From assembly GCF_001436735.1 (NCBI RefSeq), contig NZ_AYZE01000008.1:62001-126000 (forward strand): a stretch of DNA of 64,000 nucleotides, given 5' to 3'. Position numbers and translations under genes: made by a program. The DNA is from Liquorilactobacillus cacaonum DSM 21116. Its GTDB lineage: Bacteria; Bacillota; Bacilli; Lactobacillales; Lactobacillaceae. Shown here piece after piece: positions 35,114 through 44,201 of the stretch. How positions within the stretch are numbered: the stretch's first letter is position 1; the number at the start of each line of letters is the position of its first letter. The notes below the pieces were generated by a model. That model was not told the origin of the DNA and did no database searches. It saw nothing but the letters and a program-made list of their open reading frames with translations.

Positions 35114-35941
35114 CTATCTAATCAAGTCTTGATGCATCTTTTTTTCTCTACGATTAGTTTTTGGACTATCTCTACTGATAAAATAGTATCCTATGACTAA
35201 AACTAAAGAAAACAGAAACATCAAAGCACTCAAAGCATTTATCTCTAAACTAATTCCTTGCCTTGCTCTTGAATAAATTTCAACAGAGAGCGTCTCAAAT
35301 CCATTTCCTGTCACAAAAAATGTTACTGCAAAATCATCCAAGGAATACGTAAACGCCATAAAATATCCAGCAATTATACCTGGCGTAATTGTCGGTAAAA
35401 TAACACCTTTTAATATCTCCCATTGATTTGCACCTAAATCTTGAGCTGCATTAATAAAGGAAGAATTCATTTCTTGTAGTTTAGGTAACACCATCAACAC
35501 TACAATTGGAATACTAAATGCAATATGTGATAACAACACAGATGTAAAACCTAGGTTAATTCCTAAAACTGTGAAGAAAATTAAGAAACTTGATCCTATA
35601 ATTACATCTGGAGATACTAGAAGAATATTGTTTAATCCTAAAATAAGTGTTCTTATTTGTCGATTTTTGACCGAATAAATGCCTAGTGCTCCGCTAGTTC
35701 CAATAATTGTTGCAAGTAACGAAGACAAAAATGCCAGAAAAAATGTCTGCACTGTAATTAAAATTAATCGTTGGTCCGCCCATATTTCTTTATAATTATT
35801 CCAAGTAAAGTGTGAAAAATGATTCATTCCCCCACTACTATTAAAAGAATAGAAAATTAAGTAAAAAATTGGGAGATAAAGAACTAAAAAAACAAAAACA
35901 AGATATATATTCCTTCCAATATGTCCTTTTTTATTATTCAT
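35114..35941 (-). CDS. potC: Spermidine/putrescine ABC transporter permease PotC
   Basis: This 275-residue membrane subunit has six predicted helices and the EAA-type loop (NAAQDLGANQWEILKGVILP near residue 160). The YFMAFTYSLDDFAVTFFVTG region is typical of PotC. It pairs with PotB to form the pore. Its ATG overlaps the potB stop by one base (TAATG). GGAGGAGGAGA just before the ATG is at once the ribosome site and the code for the potB C-terminal arginines. Confidence 0.92.
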   Translation of the reverse strand: MNNKKGHIGRNIYLVFVFLVLYLPIFYLIFYSFNSSGGMNHFSHFTWNNYKEIWADQRLILITVQTFFLAFLSSLLATIIGTSGALGIYSVKNRQIRTLILGLNNILLVSPDVIIGSSFLIFFTVLGINLGFTSVLLSHIAFSIPIVVLMVLPKLQEMNSSFINAAQDLGANQWEILKGVILPTITPGIIAGYFMAFTYSLDDFAVTFFVTGNGFETLSVEIYSRARQGISLEINALSALMFLFSLVLVIGYYFISRDSPKTNRREKKMHQDLIR

Positions 35942-36741
35942 TATCTCCTCCTCCTTTTCTTCTCACCTGTGAGGAACATAATCAGTATCATAGTAACAAT
36001 TAATATCACACCAATTGTTGATCCCATCCCCCAATCTTGTGTAACAAGAAAATTTTCTTCAATTGCTGTTCCAAGCGTGATAACTTTGTTTCCACCAATT
36101 AGGCGTGTCAACATGAATAACGAAAGCGATGGAATAAAAACAACTTGTACTCCACTTTTTATTCCATTCAATGTTAGTGGGAAAGTTACATTCCAAAATG
36201 TTTGAAATCCATTAGCACCTAGATCATGACTCACATTGATTAATGATTCATCTAGGTCATCAATTGCATTAAAAATTGGTAAAATCATAAATGGTAACTG
36301 AATATATGCAGCAACAAGCATAAAACTTGCATTTGTAAATAGTAATTGATGGCTTCCAAGTCCAATCCATTCTAGGAAATTATTAGCTGGACCTGACTGA
36401 CTAAAAATACCAATAAATGCATATGCTTTCAGTAAAATATTTATCCAAGTTGGTAATATTACCAACATTAACCAAAGTTGTTTATATTTTGTCTTTGTTA
36501 AAAAATATGCTGTTGGATAACTAACCAATAATGTAATTAATGTGATTAACGCCGCATATAAAACTGAATTAAAAGTCATTTGTAAGTATGCACTAACCTT
36601 AAAAAAATTCTCATAGTTATCAATTGTAAAATGACCGTTAATTCCAATAAACGATTGATATAGAATAAGTGCAACAGGTGCTAGGACAAAAAAGATTAAC
36701 CACAGGACATATGAACTAAAATAAAGTCCTCTTGTTTTCAT
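35941..36741 (-). CDS. potB: Spermidine/putrescine ABC transporter permease PotB
   Basis: This 266-residue membrane subunit has six predicted helices and the loop NVSHDLGANGFQTFWNVTFP near residue 170. Other PotB markers are LPTWINILLKAYAF and the GNKVITLGTAIE stretch. The C-terminus is KKRRRR, encoded by AGG-rich codons that serve as the potC ribosome site. The gene follows potA after a 42-base gap and is translationally linked to potC. Confidence 0.92.
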   Translation of the reverse strand: MKTRGLYFSSYVLWLIFFVLAPVALILYQSFIGINGHFTIDNYENFFKVSAYLQMTFNSVLYAALITLITLLVSYPTAYFLTKTKYKQLWLMLVILPTWINILLKAYAFIGIFSQSGPANNFLEWIGLGSHQLLFTNASFMLVAAYIQLPFMILPIFNAIDDLDESLINVSHDLGANGFQTFWNVTFPLTLNGIKSGVQVVFIPSLSLFMLTRLIGGNKVITLGTAIEENFLVTQDWGMGSTIGVILIVTMILIMFLTGEKKRRRR

Positions 36742-36783
36742 ATTTTTCTCCTCCTCAATTATTATTACTTTAAATAAACTATC

Positions 36784-37872
36784 CTAGCTTCCCTGATACT
36801 TCTCTAACCGTTGATAAAACTCAGCTTCACTCTCATTTGCCCGCATGATATGAATTGCTTCTGGTTCAAAATTTAACCCTACACTAGCTCCGACTTCCAC
36901 TTTTTTAGTAGATCTAATTTTCCATTCATTTCCATCAATATCTGTACATACGATTTCATAGTGAACACCTCTAAAAAGCTGTGAAATTACAGTACCAACA
37001 ACTTTACCTTTTTGAGATTCAGTCACTTCAATATCTTCTGGTCGCAAAACAACTTCAATAAGCTCATTCGCATTCATTCCGCCATCGACACATTCAAAAG
37101 TTTTTCCTACAAATTTTACCTTTCCATCTGCAATCATTGTACCTTCGATAATATTACTTTCACCAATAAAATCAGCCACAAATTTATTTAAAGGTTCATC
37201 ATAGATTGCAGTTGGCGTACCTCTTTGAATAATCTCACCATGATTCATTACAAATATTTCGTCACTCATTGCAAGCGCTTCTTCTTGATCATGCGTTACA
37301 AAAATGAATGTTATTCCTAACCTTTTTTGAAGTTCACGCAATTCGTATTGCATTTCTTTACGCAATTTCATATCTAATGCAGAAAGTGGCTCATCGAGTA
37401 ATAACACTTCAGGTTCATTGACTAAAGCTCTGGCAATCGCTACTCTTTGCTTTTGGCCGCCCGACATCTCACTAATTTCACGGTCACCAAAACCAGGTAA
37501 GCGAACCATTTTTAAGGCTTCAGTTACCTTTTCGTTAATTTCATTTTTACTTTTTTTCTTAATCTTCAACCCGAATGCAATATTATCAAATACATTGAGG
37601 TGAGGAAAGAGGGCGTAATCTTGAAAAACGGTATTAATCTTACGCTTGTTTGCAGGAATATGATTTATCTTTTGTCCATTCATTAAGATATCTCCTGAAC
37701 TTTCATCAGTGAAACCCGCAATTAGGGACAGTGTAGTTGTTTTTCCACAACCAGACGGTCCCAACAGAGTATAAAATCTGCCTTTCTTCAACTCAAAGTT
37801 GATATTTTCCAAAATTACTGTATCTTTGTATTTCTTGGTCACATTACGAAACGTAATAATTGACTCAACCAT
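36784..37872 (-). CDS. potA: Spermidine/putrescine ABC transporter ATP-binding protein
   Basis: This 362-residue ATPase energises polyamine import. The Walker A motif GPSGCGKTT is near residue 38, the signature MSGGQKQRV near 138 and Walker [12 protein letters not shown] near 160. The switch VTHDQEE follows, and a C-terminal TOBE-like domain starts near residue 240. Length and order potA-potB-potC-potD match the standard operon. GGGGAGGGT lies before ATG 37872. A 462-base gap upstream carries a strong hairpin (38045-38095). Confidence 0.93.
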   Translation of the reverse strand: MVESIITFRNVTKKYKDTVILENINFELKKGRFYTLLGPSGCGKTTTLSLIAGFTDESSGDILMNGQKINHIPANKRKINTVFQDYALFPHLNVFDNIAFGLKIKKKSKNEINEKVTEALKMVRLPGFGDREISEMSGGQKQRVAIARALVNEPEVLLLDEPLSALDMKLRKEMQYELRELQKRLGITFIFVTHDQEEALAMSDEIFVMNHGEIIQRGTPTAIYDEPLNKFVADFIGESNIIEGTMIADGKVKFVGKTFECVDGGMNANELIEVVLRPEDIEVTESQKGKVVGTVISQLFRGVHYEIVCTDIDGNEWKIRSTKKVEVGASVGLNFEPEAIHIMRANESEAEFYQRLEKYQGS

Positions 37873-38044
37873 TTTGATACCCTCCCCAGATAAATTAACT
37901 CGTGCCTCGCCTCATTTTCTTTTTGGGTTCTTTTGCTAATTAGAATTTTTGAATTTTTAAGGTTCTCTTTTCAATTTTGCATCAGTCTCAACAAATCTAA
38001 TCCGCGAGGAGTTTGTCAAATAGTTTTTTTATGAACATTCAAAA

Positions 38045-38095
38045 GGGAAAGCCCTCTTCATTAGTTGTTATCTCAACTTGACGGGAGACTTTCCC
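38045..38095 (-). terminator. Multi-step hairpin between FAD oxidoreductase and potA
   Basis: GGGAAAG (minus, 38095-38089) pairs with CTTTCCC (38051-38045), and inside it AGTTG pairs with CAACT. On the minus strand TTTT follows. It may end the oxidoreductase transcript or be a structured leader of potABCD. The surrounding 37873-38334 holds a TTGACA at 38014-38019 (minus) without a clear -10, and no gene. Confidence 0.5.
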
Positions 38096-38334
38096 ACGAA
38101 TCAGTTTAACAGAATTAAAAGTATTTCACCACAATATTTTATTTCACCTTATGAAAATGATAATAAGTTAAAATAGACTTGATCAAATTTATAGCTGACC
38201 TAGCCCATCATTTGTTTCGCATAATCTTAACTGAACTATCAAAATTCTACCTAAATAGTGAATTACTTAATTGTAATAATCACACTTTCATGCAATACTG
38301 CAATTTAATATCTTATGTTACATTTACTTTTTGC

Positions 38335-39540
38335 TTAATCAATTTTTTGTATTTCCAATACTTTTTGTAAATCATTTATACTTGGGCTTTTCTTTAGCAT
38401 CTCTTTAAAATGATCCATATTAACTTCGGAACTCCATGAAAGTATTCCTACTAAATTATCATTTTCAAAATAATAAATCACAAATTTTTCATCACCAAGT
38501 TTTTCTGAGTACATTTTTAATTTTGAATCAACTTTTCCAACTGCTTCCCAATTAATATCGAATACCCAACTATAAAACACCGGTGTATAATCGTATGTCC
38601 CAACTTCTCCCGCTAACTGTTTACCAACAAATAAACCAGATTGAATAGCATGTCTTACATGTCCTGCACTTTGTTGCCCCAAAATCTTATCAGGATATGA
38701 AATAATGTCACCCGCTGCCCAAATACCAGGAATAGATGTTTGTAAGTGTTCATCGACAACCACACCATATTCATCAACTTTAATTCCTGCATCACTTGCC
38801 AAACTAGAATTGCTATCGGCCCCAATTCCTAATACTAACCCATCACTTTCTAATACATCACCATTATCTAGAAAAACTTTAACACCCTTTTCTATTAGTT
38901 CATAACCTGTTACTTTACTTTCATGATAAATTTTCATCCCTGCATTCAAATACCTTTGTTCATACTTTTCACTCAAAAATGCCGGAAACTTCTTGTCAAA
39001 AATTCGCTTTCCTGTAATTACAAACGTTACTTTTGTATCACTTTGAATCAGTCCTGCTGCAATTTCACTACCTATATATCCATTACCAACAACAATTACA
39101 TGCTTATTATTTCCACTAAATTTGCGAATCTTAAGATAGTCTTGCTTGGTTCTTAGTGCAATAACACGATCACTTTTTTCACCTGTAAGACTCCTTGCTG
39201 TGCTCCCAGTTGCAAGTAATAATTTGTCATATGCAATTTTTTCTGCAGTATTTGTTTCTACAATATGGTTTTTTATATCAATTTTTGTTACGGTTGTTTC
39301 TAACATAATAGTAGCATCAAATTTTTCTGCGGTATGAAAATCAATATCTTCGTCATGAAAATTAGAATCAACCCATAACTTCTTGCTCAGAGCAGGTTTG
39401 GCATACGGTTCATCAACATCTGCCGAAATCATTGCTATGCTACCTTTTTTGTCGATAGAACGAATTCCAGCTACTGCTTGATCAGCTGACATTCCACCAC
39501 CAATAATTAAATAGTTATATTTTTTCATTTCTTGTGTCAT
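38335..39540 (-). CDS. FAD-dependent pyridine nucleotide-disulfide-type oxidoreductase
   Basis: This 401-residue flavoprotein has two Rossmann motifs. The first, GGGMSADQA near residue 14, binds FAD, and the second, VVGNGYIGSE near 151, binds NAD(P)H; the FAD-closing GIWAAGD is near 282. There is no redox CxxC or CxxxxC pair, so it resembles the ferredoxin/rubredoxin reductase-like (AIF) group rather than disulfide reductases. AAGGAGG is 8 bases before ATG 39540. No partner gene is adjacent and the electron acceptor is unknown. Confidence 0.83.
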   Translation of the reverse strand: MTQEMKKYNYLIIGGGMSADQAVAGIRSIDKKGSIAMISADVDEPYAKPALSKKLWVDSNFHDEDIDFHTAEKFDATIMLETTVTKIDIKNHIVETNTAEKIAYDKLLLATGSTARSLTGEKSDRVIALRTKQDYLKIRKFSGNNKHVIVVGNGYIGSEIAAGLIQSDTKVTFVITGKRIFDKKFPAFLSEKYEQRYLNAGMKIYHESKVTGYELIEKGVKVFLDNGDVLESDGLVLGIGADSNSSLASDAGIKVDEYGVVVDEHLQTSIPGIWAAGDIISYPDKILGQQSAGHVRHAIQSGLFVGKQLAGEVGTYDYTPVFYSWVFDINWEAVGKVDSKLKMYSEKLGDEKFVIYYFENDNLVGILSWSSEVNMDHFKEMLKKSPSINDLQKVLEIQKID

Positions 39541-39668
39541 TCTTACTACCTCCTTAGTTAATCAATCCAAATTAATTGTTAAAATCCAAATTGTTACTGA
39601 ACTTTATTATAAATTATATCTAACACAACTTAAAAAAACTTGCTTATTTTTATTAATCAAAGAAAAAA

Positions 39669-39677
39669 TGCTATAAT
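39669..39677 (+). promoter_or_regulatory. Extended -10 promoter of DUF72 gene
   Basis: TGCTATAAT is an extended -10 motif, 33 bases before the ATG at 39710. No good -35 is seen. Confidence 0.6.
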
Positions 39678-39709
39678 ATCGAATATTAACCTACAAAAGG
39701 AGTACAAAA

Positions 39710-40558
39710 ATGTACACTATTGGACTAACTTCATGGAGTGAACATGTCTCCTTGATAAAAAACATTCACCCATCGCTAACACTTAGTGAATATAGCGCTT
39801 TTTTCCCAACTGTTGAAATTGATACTTTTTTTTATGGTATTCCCAGTGTAGAAGCTGTTTCGAATTGGTTGAATCAAGTCCCAAAAAATTTTAAATTCGT
39901 GGTAAAAGCCAACAGTGTTCTAACACTTCATAATAATCAAGAAAGTTCATCGAAAAAAATTAAAGAAACTCTTCAGAAATTTAAAACAGCTATTAATCCA
40001 TTACTAGAAACTAACTCGCTCAAAACAATTTTGTTACAATTTCCACCCTTTTTTGAGGCTACCAAACAAAACATAGCATATTTAATATATTTACGTAATG
40101 AATTTACAGGATTACCTCTTTCAATTGAATTTCGTAACGCTTCGTGGTTTGCAGATTCAACATTCAACTCGCTAGTCTTGTTTTGTCAAACTAAACAAAT
40201 CACCCTTGTCACAGTTGACGAACCGCAACTTGGAAAAAAGTCAGTCCCGTTTAAAACAATTGTAACAAATCCAAAGCTTCTTTTGGTAAGGCTTCATGGG
40301 AGAAATAAAGCGGGTTGGCTACATAAGGGAGCTGACTGGCGAAAATTTAGAACATTGTACAACTACTCTAATGATGAATTACTTGATTTACAAGCAAAAC
40401 TTGTCCCAATTGAAAATAATACAAAAGAAATTTGCATTATTTTTAACAACAACTCAGGTGGCCATGCAGCCAATAATGCTCTTTCTTTAAAAAAGCTTTT
40501 AAATATTGAATTCGATAATCTAAATAAGCGTCCTCCTCAACAGTTGGATTTTTTTTAA
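39710..40558 (+). CDS. DUF72 (YecE-like) family protein
   Basis: This 282-residue protein belongs to the DUF72/YecE family, a TIM-barrel-like group of unknown function. Hallmarks are IGLTSWSEH at the start, FPTVEIDTFFYGIP around 33, FKFVVKANS near 63, and SIEFRNASWF near 138. The later LLVRLHGRNKAGW and NNNSGGHAANNA stretches also fit. GGAG is 8 bases before the ATG. It is monocistronic between divergent and convergent neighbours and ends at a bidirectional terminator. Confidence 0.85.
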   Translation: MYTIGLTSWSEHVSLIKNIHPSLTLSEYSAFFPTVEIDTFFYGIPSVEAVSNWLNQVPKNFKFVVKANSVLTLHNNQESSSKKIKETLQKFKTAINPLLETNSLKTILLQFPPFFEATKQNIAYLIYLRNEFTGLPLSIEFRNASWFADSTFNSLVLFCQTKQITLVTVDEPQLGKKSVPFKTIVTNPKLLLVRLHGRNKAGWLHKGADWRKFRTLYNYSNDELLDLQAKLVPIENNTKEICIIFNNNSGGHAANNALSLKKLLNIEFDNLNKRPPQQLDFF

Positions 40559-40648
40559 TATTTTGATATTTCTACAAAACTCATCCCCAAAATTTCTATG
40601 TCCCATCATTTCACACTATTGAGTAATTCAAAAAATTTATACCACAGC

Positions 40649-40711
40649 AAAAAACACTATTACTGTCCAACATCCCAAAGTTTTGAGTTTAGACAATAAA
40701 TAGTGTTTTTT
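40649..40711. terminator. Bidirectional terminator between DUF72 gene and def-like gene
   Basis: AAAAAACACTATT (40649-40661) pairs with AATAGTGTTTTTT (40699-40711) at the base of a long hairpin, giving a T tract on each strand. Confidence 0.82.
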
Positions 40712-40735
40712 AATCTTATCAATAGATACTACAAA

Positions 40736-41146
40736 TCAAATAATGATCCCATCACAATGATCAATTTCATGTTGAATAATTTGAGCAAACAAACCAGAAA
40801 AGTTTTGTTTTTGTTCTTGAAAATTTCTATCAAGATACTTTAGCGTGATGTCTTTGTAGCGTTTTGTTGTTCTTTTACCAATCAATGACAAACAACCTTC
40901 TTCAGTTTCATAAGCTCCACTTTTTTTCAAAATCTCGGGGTTTACCATTGAAACTGCAAATGGCTCCAGCTGGCAAACTATAATTCTTTTGTATTCGCCA
41001 ATCATATTTGCAGCCATCCCAATGCATTCTTCTTTATAAGCATTTAATGTATCTTCTAAATTAACCACTATTTGTTGATCTTCTTTTGTTGCAAGTGTTG
41101 ATATAATATGCAGACTCTCCAAATTTTTGTTAATTAGCTTAATCAT
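40736..41146 (-). CDS. Peptide deformylase-like protein
   Basis: This 136-residue protein has the three deformylase motifs: [13 protein letters not shown] and HEIDH. The Cys of EGCLS and the two His of HEIDH would bind the metal, and Glu of HEIDH is the catalytic base. The glutamine of motif 1 (GLAAxQ) is replaced by methionine (GMAANM), so activity may be altered. It is shorter than the main deformylase. The ATG overlaps the glyA stop by 4 bases. The main def gene is presumably elsewhere. Confidence 0.82.
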   Translation of the reverse strand: MIKLINKNLESLHIISTLATKEDQQIVVNLEDTLNAYKEECIGMAANMIGEYKRIIVCQLEPFAVSMVNPEILKKSGAYETEEGCLSLIGKRTTKRYKDITLKYLDRNFQEQKQNFSGLFAQIIQHEIDHCDGIII

Positions 41147-42396
41147 CTAATTGCACCAGCAGCATATATTGGGTGTTTATCTGTCAACTTTTTAACTTTT
41201 ACTTTAACATTTTGCAAAGCCGCAGAATCGCCTGATGACTCTAAAACCTCAATAATCAATTGCGCAACTTCTTTAGCGTCGTTTTCAGAAAATTTCCTAC
41301 TAGTAATCGCGGCTGTTCCTACTCGAATTCCACTAGTCTTAAATGGACTAAGTGTTTCAAAAGGAATTGAATTTTTATTAACTGTAATATTAACTGTATC
41401 CAGTAATTTTTCTGCTTGTTTTCCATTCAAATCAAATCCTGAAACATCAACCAGTATTAGATGATTGTCTGTCCCACCGGAAACCAAGCGCGCCTTAGGA
41501 TCTTGAGCAAATACTTCTGCCATTGCAGCCGTGTTTACAATAATCTGCTTACAATATTCTTTAAAACTCGGATCAAGAGCTTCTTTAAATGCAACTGCCT
41601 TAGCTGCTATTACGTGTTCAAGTGGCCCACCTTGAGTCCCTGGAAAAATAGCACTATTCACCTTTTTGGCCAAATTTTCATCATTTGTCAAAATCATACC
41701 GCCGCGTGGACCACGTAGCGTTTTATGAGTAGTAGTTGTTGTAATATCTGCATATGGCACAGGACTAGGATGTAAGCCACTAGCAACAAGGCCAGCAATA
41801 TGTGCCATATCAACCATTAATTTAGCTCCAACTGTGTCTGCAATTTCTCTGAATTTTGCAAAATCAATAATTCTCGAATATGCACTTGCACCAGCGACAA
41901 TTAATTTTGGATTATGTTCCTTAGCCAACTCCAAAATGCTTTCATAATTAAGCCTTTCAGTTTCTTTATCAACACCATAACCAACAAAGTTATATGTTTT
42001 ACCGCTAAAATTAACAGGTGATCCATGAGTAAGATGTCCACCTGCTGCTAAATCCATTCCTAAAACTGTATCACCTGGATTTATTAGTGCAAGATATGCA
42101 GCTGCATTTGCCTGGGATCCTGAATGTGGCTGAACATTAACAAACTTAGCCCCAAAAAGCTCCTTTGCACGTTCAATCGCCAAACTCTCAACTACATCTA
42201 TGTACTCACATCCACCATAATATCGTTTTTTAGGATAACCTTCAGCATATTTATTTGTAAGAACACTTCCTTGTGCTGCTAATACAGCCTTGGACACGAT
42301 ATTCTCTGAAGCAATCAATTCTAAATTACCTTGTTGCCGTTTTTCTTCATTCTCAATTGCACTCCACAACTCCGAATCAAACTCTTTATAATCCAT
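41143..42396 (-). CDS. glyA: Serine hydroxymethyltransferase
   Basis: This 417-residue PLP enzyme converts serine and tetrahydrofolate to glycine and methylene-tetrahydrofolate. The PLP lysine is K225 in [14 protein letters not shown], the start LIASENIVS is at 27-35 and the [11 protein letters not shown] segment is at 91-101. Length is normal. GGAG is 11 bases upstream of ATG 42396. It is translationally coupled to the deformylase-like gene, which links one-carbon supply with formyl-methionine processing. A small inverted repeat lies at 42424-42438. Confidence 0.95.
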   Translation of the reverse strand: MDYKEFDSELWSAIENEEKRQQGNLELIASENIVSKAVLAAQGSVLTNKYAEGYPKKRYYGGCEYIDVVESLAIERAKELFGAKFVNVQPHSGSQANAAAYLALINPGDTVLGMDLAAGGHLTHGSPVNFSGKTYNFVGYGVDKETERLNYESILELAKEHNPKLIVAGASAYSRIIDFAKFREIADTVGAKLMVDMAHIAGLVASGLHPSPVPYADITTTTTHKTLRGPRGGMILTNDENLAKKVNSAIFPGTQGGPLEHVIAAKAVAFKEALDPSFKEYCKQIIVNTAAMAEVFAQDPKARLVSGGTDNHLILVDVSGFDLNGKQAEKLLDTVNITVNKNSIPFETLSPFKTSGIRVGTAAITSRKFSENDAKEVAQLIIEVLESSGDSAALQNVKVKVKKLTDKHPIYAAGAIR

Positions 42397-42423
42397 TTAC
42401 TAATCATCTCCAGTCTTGCTTGC

Positions 42424-42438
42424 TATTGTACCACAATA
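42424..42438. promoter_or_regulatory. Inverted repeat over a possible glyA -10 region
   Basis: TATTGT (42424-42429) and ACAATA (42433-42438) are perfect reverse complements around 3 bases. On the minus strand the repeat overlaps TACAAT, a plausible -10 box for glyA. It may be an operator. Confidence 0.35.
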
Positions 42439-42494
42439 ACAAACATTATTAATCCGCTAAAATGGTTGTTTTAGTAGCGATTTTCCCTTATCTG

Positions 42495-43133
42495 CTAACC
42501 AATACTCCCCTCATACAAATAATAAATTTCAGGTTGTTTTTGCGGAGTACCATTTTTGTCTTTCCAAAAGAAATTCTTTTGATTGATACATTTTAATCCT
42601 TTATAATCATAGAACCTAAAATTTGAGGAATTATCTGTAAACAAATAGAAATTTTTTACTTTTAACTCTTTCAAATAGTTATAAAAATGTTCAAATAACT
42701 TGCCACCTATTCCCATTCCTTGAAATCCCTTTTTTACAATTAACAGGTTGAGTGCTCCCCCATATTTTTTATTGCTCAATGCCAAAAGCTCTTCATCAAT
42801 ATTCATTGTTTCCATGTATTGTGCAAAAATATAATTTTTGTCTTCATAACCAGCAAGTTGTGCTAAAGATTTTAATTGTCTTCGTTGCCAAATAAACTGC
42901 AACCGTGACCACTGTTCATGACTTGTGGCAACTATTCCGACAACTGAATTATCTACGACTGCTACAAAAACATCATCTGAGCCTACAAGTAAATCACATA
43001 AGAAAAACTCTGCCATTGGTCTAACAAGTGGTTTTTCAATCCATTCTCGGTAATCCCATGTTTCAATAACCATTTCAAGAACCGTTTGATAATCATCGTC
43101 ACTTATTTTTCGGTAACTCACTCTTTTTTGCAT
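42495..43133 (-). CDS. GNAT family N-acetyltransferase
   Basis: This 212-residue protein has the GNAT fold. The acetyl-CoA site region QGMGIGGKLFEHFYNYL (pattern Q/RxxGxG) is near residue 145, preceded by the strand LNLLIVKKGF. The N-terminal half (residues 1-100) is longer than in minimal GNATs and probably defines the substrate. The ATG at 43133 is used since GGGGAG precedes it by 7 bases; a TTG one codon earlier is less well spaced. The substrate is unknown. It is divergent from efp. Confidence 0.82.
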   Translation of the reverse strand: MQKRVSYRKISDDDYQTVLEMVIETWDYREWIEKPLVRPMAEFFLCDLLVGSDDVFVAVVDNSVVGIVATSHEQWSRLQFIWQRRQLKSLAQLAGYEDKNYIFAQYMETMNIDEELLALSNKKYGGALNLLIVKKGFQGMGIGGKLFEHFYNYLKELKVKNFYLFTDNSSNFRFYDYKGLKCINQKNFFWKDKNGTPQKQPEIYYLYEGSIG

Positions 43134-43263
43134 CAAAAAACTCCCCTACTAGAATATTTAACCTAGTTTCATCATAACTCAAAAAAATTTATAATAAAAT
43201 TACAGCCTACTTTTTATTAAATTTTTACATTTAGTCCTTTATTATTTATATACACTTTCTTTA

Positions 43264-43272
43264 TGCTATACT
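43264..43272 (+). promoter_or_regulatory. Extended -10 promoter of the efp leader
   Basis: TGCTATACT is an extended -10 element. Transcription starting about 7 bases later would give a leader RNA of about 120 bases before efp, which includes the short reading frame at 43313. Confidence 0.6.
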
Positions 43273-43312
43273 GAAGTATGGTACTGAAAATAATAAAAAT
43301 GGTGGAAATATA

Positions 43313-43363
43313 ATGACACGTTGCGTTTTTGAACTATCCCTTGCACCTCCTTTTTTGTTTTAA
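43313..43363 (+). CDS. Putative diproline leader peptide of efp
   Basis: This 16-codon frame (MTRCVFELSLAPPFLF, stop TAA at 43361-43363) lies 34 bases before the efp ATG. GGTGGA is 6 bases before its ATG. Codons 12-13 are CCT CCT, so the ribosome meets an Ala-Pro-Pro motif, a known type of EF-P-dependent stall site. The same nucleotides, CACCTCCTTTT, copy the anti-Shine-Dalgarno end of 16S rRNA and can pair with the efp ribosome site (AAAAGGAG, 43380-43387). Stalling would keep that arm covered and the efp site open. No homologue is known to me and translation is unproven. Confidence 0.5.
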   Translation: MTRCVFELSLAPPFLF

Positions 43364-43387
43364 CATCAAACAAAAAAATAAAAGGAG
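43347..43387 (+). promoter_or_regulatory. RBS-sequestering hairpin in the efp leader
   Basis: CTCCTTTT (43347-43354) pairs with AAAAGGAG (43380-43387), and TTGTTT (43355-43360) with AAACAA (43368-43373). A 7-base loop and a 6-base bulge remain. The right arm is the efp Shine-Dalgarno sequence, and the left arm contains the two proline codons of the leader peptide. Formation would block efp translation. Confidence 0.6.
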
Positions 43388-43397
43388 TATTTAAAAA

Positions 43398-43955
43398 ATG
43401 ACAGAAGCAATTGAATTAAAAGCAGGAATGATTTTTGAAAAAGATGGCAAATTAATCAAGGTTCTTGAAACAAATCACCACAAACCAGGTAAAGGCAATA
43501 CAGTTATGCAAATGAAGCTTAATGATATTCGTTCAGGCTCTATTGTCCAAACAACGATGCGTCCAACTGAAAAAGTAGATTTGGCAATCGTTGATAAGAA
43601 AAAAGCTCAATTTTTGTATCAACAAGATGATATCGTTTTTTTCATGGACCTAGATACTTATGAACAATATGAACTGCCTGCTCAATTAATTGAAGCAGAA
43701 AGTAAATATCTTCTTCCAGATTTGCAAGTTCAATTGAATTTTTGTAAGAATGAATTAATTGGTATTGACCTGCCAACAACTGTCGAAATGACTGTTATTG
43801 AAACAGAACCTATAATTAAAGGTGCCACAGCTGCAAGTGGTGGTAAACCTGCAACAATGGAAACTGGACTTGTTGTTGTCGTCCCTGACTTCATCAAAAA
43901 TGGCGAAAAATTGATTATAAATACAGGAACTGGATCGTATAAGCAACGTGCCTAA
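43398..43955 (+). CDS. efp: Elongation factor P
   Basis: This 185-residue translation factor binds between the P and E sites and rescues ribosomes stalled at consecutive prolines. The N-terminal KOW-like domain carries HHKPGKGNT with Lys32 at the tip, the residue modified in Bacillus-type EF-P. The central and C-terminal OB domains follow, including VPDFIKNGEKLIINT. Length is normal. The start is 10 bases after AAAAGGAG. It is preceded by a leader with a diproline reading frame whose codons can pair with this ribosome site, suggesting feedback control. Monocistronic. Confidence 0.95.
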   Translation: MTEAIELKAGMIFEKDGKLIKVLETNHHKPGKGNTVMQMKLNDIRSGSIVQTTMRPTEKVDLAIVDKKKAQFLYQQDDIVFFMDLDTYEQYELPAQLIEAESKYLLPDLQVQLNFCKNELIGIDLPTTVEMTVIETEPIIKGATAASGGKPATMETGLVVVVPDFIKNGEKLIINTGTGSYKQRA

Positions 43956-44151
43956 TTGAAATTAAAAGACAAAGCATTCAAAATTTCTTTCATGACTCCT
44001 TATTTTTATGTAAATTCTTAGTTGAATTTCTTTTTTACTATAGCACTAAGGGGACTTCATGAATTAATTATCTGAATCCGAATAGCTTTTAAACAGTCAA
44101 CTACACTAAGTTACAATTTAATACTTGTTATTAACAAGAATCGAAATAAAG

Positions 44152-44193
44152 CAGCAATGGTAGATCAAAAATTAGACCTACCATTGCTGTTTT
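44152..44193. terminator. Bidirectional terminator between efp and the esterase operon
   Basis: CAGCAATGGTAG (44152-44163) and CTACCATTGCTG (44178-44189) form a perfect 12-bp stem. TTTTATTTT follows on the plus strand and A-rich sequence precedes it. The rest of 43956-44151 shows no gene. Confidence 0.85.
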
Positions 44194-44201
44194 ATTTTAC
44201 A

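Noticed and set aside
38045-38095. Hairpin read as a known riboswitch class
   Set aside because: Neither loops nor stem order match a class I recognise; kept as terminator or leader of unknown role.
43278-43313. An 11-codon frame just before the efp leader peptide, with its stop overlapping the leader ATG (TAATG)
   Set aside because: It begins at the expected transcription start, has no ribosome site and no special codons; probably chance.
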